The notes beneath the pieces were generated by a model. That model worked only from the letters and a program-made list of their open reading frames with translations, did not search any database and had not been told where the DNA came from. From the NCBI GenBank assembly GCA_016936355.1, contig JAFGYB010000020.1, forward strand, positions 62,001 to 126,000: 64,000 bases of DNA. Direction: 5' to 3'. The DNA comes from Bacteroidales bacterium (lineage in GTDB: Bacteria; Bacteroidota; Bacteroidia; Bacteroidales; F082). The position numbers were made by a program, and so were the translations under genes. Shown here in pieces: positions 51,607 to 60,682 of the stretch; position 1 is the first letter of the stretch; each line of letters opens with the position of its first letter.

Positions 51607-52197
51607 TTACTTCTCGTAAAAATGCATCTCCTCGATGTAGCGATACACTTTTTCCGGCATCCAGAAATGCATTTCCTTTTTGGCTTTGATCCCTTTCCGT
51701 ATAAAACTGGATGATATTTCCATGTGTGGTGCCGGAAAGACCTTTATTTTAGGATGGTTTTCGTAGGCACCCATTTCATAACCCGGACGCGGATACACAT
51801 ACATACCGTAGTGTTCCAGAATCTGATCCTGATTTTTCCATTTGTGGAACTGGCCAAACACATCCGTTCCTGAAATCAGAACAAATGCCTTATCAGGATA
51901 TTTTTCGCTCAGCCAGGTGAGGGTATCGATGGTATAGGAAGGCCGCGGCATTTTGAATTCAATATCGGTCACCTGAAATTGAGGATAGTCTTCCACCGCC
52001 AGTCGCACCAGCGCCAGCCGGTGATGATCAGCCAGTAAGCCTTTCTTTTGTTTCAACGGGTTCTGAGGCGAAACCACAAACCATACTTCGTCCAGATCAG
52101 TAAACTGCGACATGTAACTGGCCAGAATCAGATGCCCGTTGTGGATGGGATTAAACGTCCCGAAAAACAGTCCTATTTTCTTTTTTTTCTTAGGCAT
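51607..52197 (-). CDS. nadD: Nicotinate-nucleotide adenylyltransferase
   Basis: NadD makes nicotinate adenine dinucleotide in NAD synthesis. The 196-residue protein has the nucleotidyltransferase motif GTFNPIHNGH (14-23), QNPLKQKKGL in the substrate region, ISGTDVFGQF (about 105-114), and the C-terminal ISSSFIRKGI (about 162-171). It follows thyA by two bases and is probably co-transcribed. Confidence 0.95.
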   Translation of the reverse strand: MPKKKKKIGLFFGTFNPIHNGHLILASYMSQFTDLDEVWFVVSPQNPLKQKKGLLADHHRLALVRLAVEDYPQFQVTDIEFKMPRPSYTIDTLTWLSEKYPDKAFVLISGTDVFGQFHKWKNQDQILEHYGMYVYPRPGYEMGAYENHPKIKVFPAPHMEISSSFIRKGIKAKKEMHFWMPEKVYRYIEEMHFYEK

Positions 52198-52199
52198 GA

Positions 52200-53024
52200 T
52201 TACACTGATATAGCCCCTTTGATGTGCGGATGCGGATCGTAATCCTTCAATTCAAAATCTTCGTAGCGGAAACCAAAAATATCCTTCACCTCAGGATTGA
52301 TCACCATACGCGGTAACTTCCGGGGTTCCCGGCTCAATTGCAGTTTCACCTGATCCAGGTGGTTGAGGTAGATGTGGGCATCGCCCAGGGTCTGAATAAA
52401 AGTCCCCGGTCTGAGTCCTGTTACCTGAGCCATCATTTGGGTAAGCAAGGCATAGGAGGCAATGTTGAACGGAACGCCCAGGAAAATATCCGCACTGCGC
52501 TGGTACATCTGACACGACAGTTTTCCATCGGCCACGTAGAACTGAAACCAGGCATGGCACGAGGGCAACGCCGCTTTGCCGGCAGCTACATTCTCGGCAA
52601 AAGTCTTTCCCGATTCAGGCAATACCGATGGATTCCAGGCCGAAACAATGATGCGCCGGCTGTTGGGATTGTTTTTAATGGTATCCACAGCATTCTGTAT
52701 CTGGTCAATTCCGTCGCCGTTCCAGTTGCGCCACTGGGCTCCGTAAACCGGACCCAGATCACCGTTCTCATCGGCCCATTCGTTCCAGATGCGTACTCCG
52801 TTTTCCTGCAAATACCGGATATTGGTATCCCCGGTCAGGAACCACAACAATTCGTGGATGATCGACCGTAAATGCAATTTCTTGGTCGTCAGGAGGGGGA
52901 AACCTTCTTCCAGATCAAACCGCATCTGATACCCAAAAACACTCAGTGTTCCGGTACCGGTCCGGTCCTCTTTCTTCGTTCCGTTCTTTAAAACATAATC
53001 CAACAAATCCAGATATTGGCGCAT
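52200..53024 (-). CDS. thyA: Thymidylate synthase
   Basis: ThyA methylates dUMP using methylenetetrahydrofolate. The 274-residue protein has the catalytic Cys in [10 protein letters not shown] (about 155), [19 protein letters not shown] (about 170-188), and [13 protein letters not shown] (about 215). The start [12 protein letters not shown] is the usual one. It is followed by nadD. The gcvT and gcvP genes in this window supply one-carbon units that ThyA uses. Confidence 0.97.
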   Translation of the reverse strand: MRQYLDLLDYVLKNGTKKEDRTGTGTLSVFGYQMRFDLEEGFPLLTTKKLHLRSIIHELLWFLTGDTNIRYLQENGVRIWNEWADENGDLGPVYGAQWRNWNGDGIDQIQNAVDTIKNNPNSRRIIVSAWNPSVLPESGKTFAENVAAGKAALPSCHAWFQFYVADGKLSCQMYQRSADIFLGVPFNIASYALLTQMMAQVTGLRPGTFIQTLGDAHIYLNHLDQVKLQLSREPRKLPRMVINPEVKDIFGFRYEDFELKDYDPHPHIKGAISV

Positions 53025-53114
53025 GAAAACAGTTTTTATATGGTTAACTTATTTAAAATCATGTGAAATAACAACAACGCCACGTTGATACAATCGTTTT
53101 CGTTGAAATTATTT

Positions 53115-53122
53115 TACATTTG
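53115..53122 (+). promoter_or_regulatory. -7 element of the nucleoside symporter promoter
   Basis: TACATTTG lies 43 bp before the ATG at 53166. Confidence 0.5.
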
Positions 53123-53165
53123 CTCTTATTTTTTCCAAAATTAAAAATATTCAACAACAATCAAT

Positions 53166-54416
53166 ATGGGAATTAAATTTCGATTGACCGTAATGAACTT
53201 TCTACAGTTCTTTGTGTGGGGTGCCTGGCTTTTGTCCTTTGGAAAATACCTCGGTGCAACCCTGCATTTTTCTGGGGAGCAAATCGGGGCTGTTTTTATG
53301 ACACTGGGGATTGCCTCTATCTTTATGCCCGGTTTGATGGGGATTATTGCCGACCGCTGGGTCAGTGCCAACAAACTGTTTGCCATCCTCCACATTGCCG
53401 GTGCGTTCCTGCTTTTTCTGGCTGCCCGTGAAACACAATTTGATTCCCTCTACCTGGTGATGCTGCTGTACCTGATGCTGTACATGCCTACCATTGCCCT
53501 GGACAACTCTGTTTCGTATGCTATTCTGGAAAAAAACGGGTACGACATTGTGAAAGTTTTTCCGCCCATACGGGTTTGGGGTACCATCGGTTTTATTGTT
53601 GCCGTTTGGATTGTGGATATTTTCGGCTGGGGACTGACCAATTATCAGCTCTATTTTTCAGCCATCTTTTCCATGGTACTGGGACTTTACTCCCTGACCC
53701 TTCCCAACGTAGGAGTCGCCAAGTCCGACCAGAAAAGAACACTGGCTCAGGCGATGGGACTGGATGCACTGGTGCTGTTTAAAAGCAAAAAAATGGCCAT
53801 CTTCCTGATTTTCGCCATGCTGCTGGGGGCTGCACTCCAGATCACCAATATGTGGGGCGAAGCTTTTCTGCACGATTTCAGTAAAATTGCCGCCTATAAA
53901 GATGCTTTTGCAGTTAAAAACAACGGAATTTTGATGTCCATTTCACAGATGTCGGAAACCCTGTTTATTCTGACCATTCCCTTCTTCCTGAAACGCTTCG
54001 GAATCAAAAAGGTCATGCTCATGAGTATGTTTGCCTGGGTGTTCCGTTTTGGTCTCTTCGGCATTGGATACCCCACTGGTTTCGGACTGGGTTTACTGAT
54101 CCTTTCCATGATCATTTACGGTATGGCCTTTGACTTTTTCAATATTTCCGGATCGTTGTTTGTGGAAATGGAAGTCAAACCTTCCATCAGGGCCAGCGCC
54201 CAGGGGTTGTTTATGATCATGACCAACGGATTGGGAGCCATGATCGGAGCATACGGAAGCGGGGTCATCGTACAGATGTTTACCCACAACGAAACCAGAG
54301 CCTGGCCCGATATCTGGTACATCTTTGCCGGCTACGCATTGATCATCGGAATCTTCTTTATCTTCCTGTTTAAGTACAAACACAATCCCGATAAACTGGC
54401 TGAAGTCCATCCTTAG
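53166..54416 (+). CDS. Nucleoside:proton symporter (NupG-like MFS)
   Basis: This 416-residue protein has 12 predicted membrane helices and the sequence pattern of the nucleoside H+ symporter family, including the N-terminal MNFLQFFVWGAWLLSFGKYL, GIIADRWVSANKL, and IRVWGTIGFI (about 135-144). It should take up nucleosides for salvage. It is divergent from thyA, an arrangement consistent with pyrimidine nucleotide metabolism. Substrate range cannot be read from the sequence. Confidence 0.88.
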   Translation: MGIKFRLTVMNFLQFFVWGAWLLSFGKYLGATLHFSGEQIGAVFMTLGIASIFMPGLMGIIADRWVSANKLFAILHIAGAFLLFLAARETQFDSLYLVMLLYLMLYMPTIALDNSVSYAILEKNGYDIVKVFPPIRVWGTIGFIVAVWIVDIFGWGLTNYQLYFSAIFSMVLGLYSLTLPNVGVAKSDQKRTLAQAMGLDALVLFKSKKMAIFLIFAMLLGAALQITNMWGEAFLHDFSKIAAYKDAFAVKNNGILMSISQMSETLFILTIPFFLKRFGIKKVMLMSMFAWVFRFGLFGIGYPTGFGLGLLILSMIIYGMAFDFFNISGSLFVEMEVKPSIRASAQGLFMIMTNGLGAMIGAYGSGVIVQMFTHNETRAWPDIWYIFAGYALIIGIFFIFLFKYKHNPDKLAEVHP

Positions 54417-54433
54417 GATAAAATACAGATACC

Positions 54434-54467
54434 AAAAAAGCATCCGCCAAACGACGGATGCTTTTTT
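54434..54467. terminator. Bidirectional terminator between symporter and nuclease genes
   Basis: A hairpin with arms AAAAAAGCATCCG/CGGATGCTTTTTT and an 8-base loop lies between two converging genes, with A and T runs that serve both strands. Confidence 0.85.
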
Positions 54468-54485
54468 GTTTGCCAGGGTCGTGTC

Positions 54486-55088
54486 TTATTTTTTCTTTCT
54501 TTTTTTGATCTCATCCCGTAACCGGGAGGCTTCTTCATAATTCTCCTCCTGGATGGCTTTTTTCAGCATCTCTTCCAGTTCGTCCAGCAAGTAGTCTTCA
54601 TACGCTGAAATATCTTCTTCACTTAACGGATCATCCTCTTCTTCCTGGATTCCGTGCAGAGCTTCCTCTTCCATGTTTTCATCCATGGTGATACCGGCTT
54701 CATCGATAATGGACTCCAGCGCATAGATGGGACATCCGAATCGCAAAGCCAGCGCCACAGCATCCGAAGTACGGCTGTCGATTTCCGTAATCTTTCCGTC
54801 CTTTTCGCACACCAGTTTGGAGAAGAAAATACCTTCTTCAAATTTATTGATGAGGACTTCCACGATATTGATTCCATACTGATGGGCAAATTTCTTGAAC
54901 AAATCGTGCGTCAGCGGTCTGGCGGGTTTCATTTTCTCCAACTCGATGGCGATGGCCTGTGCCTCATAACCACCTATGATGATGGGCAACCTTCGCGACA
55001 TGCCTTCCACTCCCAGAATCAGTGCATAAGCACCACTTTGGGATTGGCTGTAAGACATGGCGACGATTTCCATTTTCAGCTTCTTCAT
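54486..55088 (-). CDS. Bifunctional nuclease-family protein (DUF151) with UVR tail
   Basis: This 200-residue protein has the DUF151 domain (about 1-135; RLPIIIGGYEAQAIAIELE and SRTSDAVALALRFGCPIYA), an acidic linker (EEEDDPLSEEDISAYEDY), and a C-terminal UVR motif (about 165-195; LEEMLKKAIQEENYEEASRLR) that in UvrB and UvrC mediates protein contacts. The frame extends to 55163 but the ATG at 55088 is typical. DUF151 proteins of thermophiles and plants have nuclease activity; here the role, possibly DNA repair-related, is not proven. Confidence 0.88.
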   Translation of the reverse strand: MKKLKMEIVAMSYSQSQSGAYALILGVEGMSRRLPIIIGGYEAQAIAIELEKMKPARPLTHDLFKKFAHQYGINIVEVLINKFEEGIFFSKLVCEKDGKITEIDSRTSDAVALALRFGCPIYALESIIDEAGITMDENMEEEALHGIQEEEDDPLSEEDISAYEDYLLDELEEMLKKAIQEENYEEASRLRDEIKKRKKK

Positions 55089-55256
55089 GCTATAAAGGGA
55101 TAATTTGGTATGCGAAGTTACTAACAAAAAGTCAATTTTTAGGGGATTGTTATTTATACACAAAACAAATAGACATTAAATCACTGGATATCAATCGTAA
55201 AAAAATATTTATTTAAAAAATGTTAAAAAAATTTAACGACGGAAGGTACTGAACAC

Positions 55257-55286
55257 TTTGCCGTTAATAATGAATTTCTATTTTTG
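55257..55286 (+). promoter_or_regulatory. Promoter of first membrane pyrophosphatase gene
   Basis: TTTG (55257-55260), 18 bp, then TATTTTTG (55279-55286). The same pair with identical spacing precedes the second pyrophosphatase gene, so the promoter was duplicated with the gene. Both leaders also share GCAAACGTTTTAAATC. Confidence 0.7.
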
Positions 55287-55339
55287 CACCTTATGCTATC
55301 GCAAACGTTTTAAATCTGTATTAACATAATCCCATTATT

Positions 55340-57751
55340 ATGAAAAAATTTCTATCTCTCCTGGCCGTATTGACAGCACCGGCCTTTGCCATGGCGAGTG
55401 AGGCTGACCTGGTGATACCCGATGGGGTCCGTGGTGCCAACGTCCTGTATTGGGGGTTCATCATCATCGCTTTTGGATTTTTATTCGGTATCATGCAATA
55501 CCTGAAAGTAAAAAAAATCACCGCTCACAAATCCATGCTCGAAGTGGCTGATGTGATTTATCAGACCGGAAAAACCTACCTGATCCAACAGGGGAAGTTT
55601 TTAGCCATTCTGTTTGTGATCATCGGTATAGTGATCGCCTTTTACTTTGGCTTTTTATCCGACGCCCACTTTGGTTTCGGCGGTGTTTTAATGATTTTGG
55701 GATGGACCGTTTTGGGGATTCTGGGTTCTTACAGCGTGGCCTGGTTTGGCATCCGAATGAATACCCTGGCCAACTCGAGGATGGCATTTGCCTCGTTGGA
55801 AAGAAAACCTGTTAAGTTACACAAAATCCCGATCACAGCCGGTATGAGCATTGGTGTGGCTCTGGTTTCGCTGGAACTGCTGATGATGATGATCATCCTG
55901 CTGTTTGTTCCCGGAAAATATGCCGGAGCCAGCTTCATCGGATTCGCCATCGGTGAATCATTGGGAGCCACCGCACTGAGAATTGCCGGGGGTATCTTTA
56001 CCAAGATTGCCGACGTGGGTTCCGACCTGATGAAAGTGATTTTCAAGATCGGGGAAGACGACCCGAGAAACCCGGGAACCATTGCCGACTGTGTGGGCGA
56101 CAATGCCGGTGACAGCGTGGGACCTACCGCCGACGGTTTCGAAACCTACGGGGTAACCGGTGTGGCCTTAATTTCCTTTATCGTACTGGCGGTAGCCGAC
56201 AAGAGCATGCAGGTGGACCTGCTGGCCTGGATCTTCGTCATGAGAATCCTGATGGTGGCTACTTCCATTATCTCCTACTGGATCAACAACGGAATTACCC
56301 AAAGCAGATACAAACATGCAGACGACATCGATTTTGAAGCCCCGCTGACCTCGCTGGTCTGGATCACTTCCATCCTGTCCATCGTTGCTACCTTTGTAGC
56401 CAGTTACTTCATGATTCATCATCTGCCCAACAACCTCTGGATTACCCTGTCCATTATTATCAGTGCCGGTACACTGGGTGCTGCCCTGATCCCTGAATTT
56501 ACCAAAATCTTTACCAGTCCCAAATCCACCCACGTAAAAGAAGTGGTGGAAGCTTCCAAAAAAGGAGGTGCTTCACTGAACATCCTTTCCGGTCTGGTTT
56601 CCGGTAATTTCAGTGCTTTCTGGCTGGGTATGGTCTTTTTCCTGCTGATGTTTGTCGGATATTATGCCAGCACTTTCGGACTGGATGCTTTCATGATCTA
56701 TCCTTCCATTTTTGCCTTCGGGCTGGTAGCGTTTGGATTTCTGGGTATGGGACCGGTGACCATTGCCGTGGACAGTTACGGTCCGGTTACCGACAACGCT
56801 CAGTCTATTTATGAACTTTCGCTGATCGAAGAAAATATTGACCAGGTTACTCCGGAAATTGAAAAAGAGTTTGGTTTCAAACCCGACTTTGAAAAAGCCA
56901 AATACTATCTCGAAGCCAACGACGGCGCGGGAAACACATTCAAAGCTACGGCCAAACCTGTATTGATCGGTACTGCCGTGGTGGGAGCCACTACCATGAT
57001 TTTCTCCCTGATCCTGGTGATCAAAAACGTGTTGCACATCGAGCCGCACGAAATTCTGAACCTGCTGAACCCCTATTCAATTATTGGATTCCTGTTGGGT
57101 GGCGCAGTGATTTTCTGGTTCAGCGGAGCCTCCATTCAGGCGGTCACCACCGGTGCTGCCCGGGCCACTGAATACATTCGTAAGAACATCAACCTGGACC
57201 CCAACGCGGAGAAAAAAGCCGATATAGCCAAATCCAAAGAAGTAGTCCAGATTTGTACCGTTTATGCACAAAAAGGAATGTGGAACATTTTTATTGCCCT
57301 GTTCTCTTTTGCACTGGCGTTTGCCCTGCTTTCGGCACCTACCAATGCTGAGGCAGCAGCGGTCGACTGGCACACCTCACCCGTATCCCTGTTCGTCAGT
57401 TATTTGGTTTCCATCGCATTCTTTGGTCTGTACCAGGCCGTATTCATGGCCAATGCCGGCGGTTCCTGGGACAATGCCAAGAAAGTAATTGAAGTGGATA
57501 TGCAGGAAAAAGGAACCGAATTGCATGCCGCTTCGGTTGTGGGGGATACCGTAGGCGATCCGTTTAAGGATACTTCTTCTGTTGCCATGAACCCGGTGAT
57601 CAAGTTTACAACCCTGTTTGGACTGCTGGCTATGGAAATTGCCATTACTCCTCAGTTCAGGGACATGGCCCATTACGTTGGCTTTGCCTTCCTGGTGGTT
57701 GCACTGGTTTTTGTCTACAGATCTTTTTATAAAATGAGAATCAACGGATAA
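55340..57751 (+). CDS. hppA: Membrane-bound proton/sodium-translocating pyrophosphatase, copy 1
   Basis: This 803-residue ion pump couples pyrophosphate hydrolysis to ion export. It has an N-terminal signal-like segment, about 16 membrane helices, the catalytic GEDDPRNPGTIADCVGDNAGD (given as EDDPRNPGTIAD and VGDNAGD, about 236-250), AVDSYGPVTDNAQ (about 473-485), and the C-terminal NAGGSWDNAKKVIE and VVGDTVGDPFKDTSS (about 705-750). The GNTFKAT motif has Lys where K+-dependent enzymes have Ala (GNTTA), pointing to a K+-independent proton pump. A second copy follows. A 15-residue insertion lies before this motif. Confidence 0.92.
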   Translation: MKKFLSLLAVLTAPAFAMASEADLVIPDGVRGANVLYWGFIIIAFGFLFGIMQYLKVKKITAHKSMLEVADVIYQTGKTYLIQQGKFLAILFVIIGIVIAFYFGFLSDAHFGFGGVLMILGWTVLGILGSYSVAWFGIRMNTLANSRMAFASLERKPVKLHKIPITAGMSIGVALVSLELLMMMIILLFVPGKYAGASFIGFAIGESLGATALRIAGGIFTKIADVGSDLMKVIFKIGEDDPRNPGTIADCVGDNAGDSVGPTADGFETYGVTGVALISFIVLAVADKSMQVDLLAWIFVMRILMVATSIISYWINNGITQSRYKHADDIDFEAPLTSLVWITSILSIVATFVASYFMIHHLPNNLWITLSIIISAGTLGAALIPEFTKIFTSPKSTHVKEVVEASKKGGASLNILSGLVSGNFSAFWLGMVFFLLMFVGYYASTFGLDAFMIYPSIFAFGLVAFGFLGMGPVTIAVDSYGPVTDNAQSIYELSLIEENIDQVTPEIEKEFGFKPDFEKAKYYLEANDGAGNTFKATAKPVLIGTAVVGATTMIFSLILVIKNVLHIEPHEILNLLNPYSIIGFLLGGAVIFWFSGASIQAVTTGAARATEYIRKNINLDPNAEKKADIAKSKEVVQICTVYAQKGMWNIFIALFSFALAFALLSAPTNAEAAAVDWHTSPVSLFVSYLVSIAFFGLYQAVFMANAGGSWDNAKKVIEVDMQEKGTELHAASVVGDTVGDPFKDTSSVAMNPVIKFTTLFGLLAMEIAITPQFRDMAHYVGFAFLVVALVFVYRSFYKMRING

Positions 57752-57772
57752 AATTCATTTCACGCATTTTTG

Positions 57773-57804
57773 GAAAGGGGGTCAGATGGCCCCCTTTCTT
57801 TTTT
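57773..57804 (+). terminator. Intrinsic terminator after first pyrophosphatase gene
   Basis: A 9-bp perfect stem (GAAAGGGGG/CCCCCTTTC) with an 8-base loop is followed by six T. The remaining 200 bases up to 58011 are AT-rich with no gene or further motif seen. Confidence 0.85.
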
Positions 57805-58011
57805 CCCTATTTTTTTGGAGCACTCTACGGGAAACCGGCTGGTGAATGGATGAAATCACAGTGAAAACGATAAGAATCTAAAAATTTACATTTTTTTAAC
57901 CTGTTATTTATAAACAAAAATAATATATCTATAAATTTATATGTCAACCCTTTAAACAAGAAACAAACAGGCAACCCGGACAGATTCTACCAATCTCATC
58001 ACAGGCATCAT

Positions 58012-58041
58012 TTTGCTGTTCATGATGAATTTTTATTTTTG
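58012..58041 (+). promoter_or_regulatory. Promoter of second membrane pyrophosphatase gene
   Basis: TTTG (58012-58015), 18 bp, then TATTTTTG (58034-58041), the same layout as for copy 1. An upstream start at 58039 overlaps it and is rejected. Confidence 0.7.
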
Positions 58042-58089
58042 CTGTCACGTTCTGCAAACGTTTTAAATCAGTTCATCAAAACAATTACA

Positions 58090-60495
58090 ATGAAAAAAGT
58101 TTTATCTCTCCTGGCCATCACAACGCTGTTACCTGCCTTTGCGATGGCCAATGAAGCGAGCCTGGTAATACCCGACGGTATCCAAAGTACCCCGGTGTTG
58201 TATTGGGGATTTATCATCATTGGGTTCGGATTTTTATTCGGTCTGTACCAGTTCCTGAAAGTGAAACACATCAAGGCCCACAGTTCCATGCTGGAAGTGG
58301 CCGACGTGATTTACCAGACCGGAAAAACATACTTAATCCAACAGGGTAAGTTCTTGGCTATTTTGTTTGTGATCATCGGTGTGGTGATTGCCTTTTACTT
58401 CGGTTATCTGACCGGCGGGCATTTTGGTTTCGGAGGAGTTATGATTATTCTGGGATTTACGATGCTGGGGATACTGGGATCCTATGGCGTAGCCTGGTTT
58501 GGCATCCGAATCAATACCCTCGCCAATTCAAGGATGTCCTTTGCCTCCCTGGAAAGAAAACCGGTAAAGCTGCACCAGATTCCCATCACAGCCGGAATGA
58601 GCATCGGAGTGGCCCTGGTTTCGCTGGAACTGCTCATCCTGTTAATTATCCTGCTGTTTGTTCCCGGTAAATATGCCGGCGACAGTTTCATCGGTTTTGC
58701 CATTGGTGAATCACTGGGTGCCACCACACTCCGCATTGCCGGCGGAATTTTCACCAAGATCGCCGATGTGGGTTCCGACCTCATGAAGGTGATCTTTAAG
58801 ATCGGGGAAGACGACCCGAGAAATCCCGGTACCATTGCCGACTGTGTGGGTGACAATGCCGGCGACAGCGTGGGTCCCACTGCCGACGGTTTTGAAACCT
58901 TCGGTGTAACCAGCGTGGCCCTGGTGTCCTTCATTATTCTGGCAGTGTTTGACAAAACCATCCAGGTGGACCTGCTGGCCTGGATCTTCGTTATGGGCAT
59001 CCTGATGGTAGCCACTTCCATTCTCTCTTACTGGATTAACAGTTTCATTACCAAAAAAAGATACAAACATGCCGATGACATCGATTTTGAAGTCCCGCTG
59101 ACCTCCCTGGTCTGGATTACTTCCATCCTGTCAATCATCGCCAACTTTGTCGCCAGCTATGCCATGATCCGTCATCTGCCCCACCACCTCTGGATCGTGC
59201 TCTCCATCATTATGAGTGCCGGTACGCTGGGTGCAGCACTGATCCCCGAGTTCACCAAAATCTTCACCAGCCCCAAGTCCACCCACGTCAACGAAGTGGT
59301 GGAAGCCTCGAAAAAAGGAGGCGCTTCACTGAACATCCTTTCGGGCCTGGTAGCCGGTAATTTCAGTGCTTTCTGGCTGGGCCTCGTTTTCGTTGTACTG
59401 ATGTTTATCGGCTATTATGCCAGCACCTTTGGTTTGGCCAGTTTCATGTCCTATCCGCCGGTTTTTGCTTTCGGACTGGTTGCTTACGGATTCCTGGGAA
59501 TGGGTCCGGTGACCATTGCAGTGGACAGCTACGGACCCGTGACCGACAATGCCCAGTCCATTTACGAGCTTTCGCTGATTGAAGAACACAAAGAGGAACT
59601 CATTCCTGAAATTGAAAAAGAGTTTGGCTTCACTCCCGACTTCGAAAAGGCAAAATACTATCTGGAAGCCAACGACGGGGCAGGCAACACATTCAAAGCC
59701 ACGGCCAAACCCGTATTGATCGGCACCGCCGTGGTAGGTGCCACCACCATGATTTTTTCACTGATCCTGGTCATCAGAAATGTGTTGCACATTGCGCCAC
59801 ACGAAGTGATCAACCTGCTGAATCCCTATTCCATCATGGGATTCCTGTTGGGAGGAGCTGTCATTTACTGGTTCAGCGGAGCCTCCATTCAGGCGGTCAC
59901 CACCGGAGCCGCCCGGGCCACAGAATACATCCGCAAAAACATCAACCTCGATCCCAAGGCGGAAAAGAGAGCCGATATCGGAAAATCGAAACAGGTGGTT
60001 CAGATTTGTACCGTTTATGCACAAAAAGGAATGTGGAATATCTTTATTGCCCTGTTCTCTTTTGCCCTCGCCTTTGCGTTGCTGTCGGCCCCCTCATCGG
60101 CGAACGCCGACTGGCATACCTCCACGGTTTCCCTGTTTGTGAGTTACATGGTTTCCATTGCCTTCTTCGGTTTGTACCAGGCCGTATTTATGGCCAATGC
60201 CGGAGGTTCCTGGGACAATGCCAAGAAAGTGATCGAAGTGGATATGCAGGAAAAGGGAACCGATCTGCATGCCGCCTCTGTGGTGGGCGATACCGTGGGC
60301 GATCCTTATAAAGACACTTCTTCGGTAGCCATGAACCCGGTCATCAAATTTACTACACTGTTCGGTGTGCTGGCCATGGAGATTGCCATTGCTCCCCAGT
60401 TCAGGGCAGCATCGCATTATGTGGGTTTTGCCTTCCTGGCCATCGCATTATACTTCGTTTACCGGTCCTTTTATAAAATGAGAATCAACGGCTGA
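58090..60495 (+). CDS. hppA: Membrane-bound proton/sodium-translocating pyrophosphatase, copy 2
   Basis: This 801-residue pump is a close paralog of the gene just upstream; the two differ mainly in the signal-like N-terminus and scattered conservative changes. It has the same catalytic motifs (EDDPRNPGTIAD, AVDSYGPVTDNAQ, NAGGSWDNAKKVIE, VVGDTVGDPYKDTSS) and the same GNTFKAT, so it is also predicted K+-independent. The internal poly-Ala patch of copy 1 (AEAAAVDWH) is shorter here. Whether the copies differ in ion (H+ or Na+) or regulation cannot be told. A strong terminator follows. Confidence 0.92.
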   Translation: MKKVLSLLAITTLLPAFAMANEASLVIPDGIQSTPVLYWGFIIIGFGFLFGLYQFLKVKHIKAHSSMLEVADVIYQTGKTYLIQQGKFLAILFVIIGVVIAFYFGYLTGGHFGFGGVMIILGFTMLGILGSYGVAWFGIRINTLANSRMSFASLERKPVKLHQIPITAGMSIGVALVSLELLILLIILLFVPGKYAGDSFIGFAIGESLGATTLRIAGGIFTKIADVGSDLMKVIFKIGEDDPRNPGTIADCVGDNAGDSVGPTADGFETFGVTSVALVSFIILAVFDKTIQVDLLAWIFVMGILMVATSILSYWINSFITKKRYKHADDIDFEVPLTSLVWITSILSIIANFVASYAMIRHLPHHLWIVLSIIMSAGTLGAALIPEFTKIFTSPKSTHVNEVVEASKKGGASLNILSGLVAGNFSAFWLGLVFVVLMFIGYYASTFGLASFMSYPPVFAFGLVAYGFLGMGPVTIAVDSYGPVTDNAQSIYELSLIEEHKEELIPEIEKEFGFTPDFEKAKYYLEANDGAGNTFKATAKPVLIGTAVVGATTMIFSLILVIRNVLHIAPHEVINLLNPYSIMGFLLGGAVIYWFSGASIQAVTTGAARATEYIRKNINLDPKAEKRADIGKSKQVVQICTVYAQKGMWNIFIALFSFALAFALLSAPSSANADWHTSTVSLFVSYMVSIAFFGLYQAVFMANAGGSWDNAKKVIEVDMQEKGTDLHAASVVGDTVGDPYKDTSSVAMNPVIKFTTLFGVLAMEIAIAPQFRAASHYVGFAFLAIALYFVYRSFYKMRING

Positions 60496-60516
60496 CACAG
60501 ATCTATTGAACATCAA

Positions 60517-60548
60517 AAAGGGGATCAACGGGTCCCCTTTCTTTTTTT
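60517..60548 (+). terminator. Intrinsic terminator after second pyrophosphatase gene
   Basis: An 8-bp stem (AAAGGGGA/TCCCCTTT) followed by CTTTTTTT, near the start of the intergenic gap before gcvP. Confidence 0.82.
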
Positions 60549-60613
60549 ATATTCAGGAAATTTTACTCTGAAATTTCAGTGTTCAACGTAAAACAATTCA
60601 TACAAATAGTTTT

Positions 60614-60621
60614 TACCTTTG
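60614..60621 (+). promoter_or_regulatory. -7 element of gcvP promoter
   Basis: TACCTTTG is followed by a small hairpin in the leader (CATCCC-CTAA-GGGATG, 60631-60646). No -33 element is clear. Confidence 0.55.
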
Positions 60622-60682
60622 CACACCTTTCATCCCCTAAGGGATGAACAATGGTTTTGATACCTGTTTTAATTTTAAATGG

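Noticed and set aside
60622-60682. Glycine riboswitch upstream of gcvP
   Set aside because: The leader is only about 60 nt with a single small hairpin; glycine aptamers need much more sequence and conserved features.
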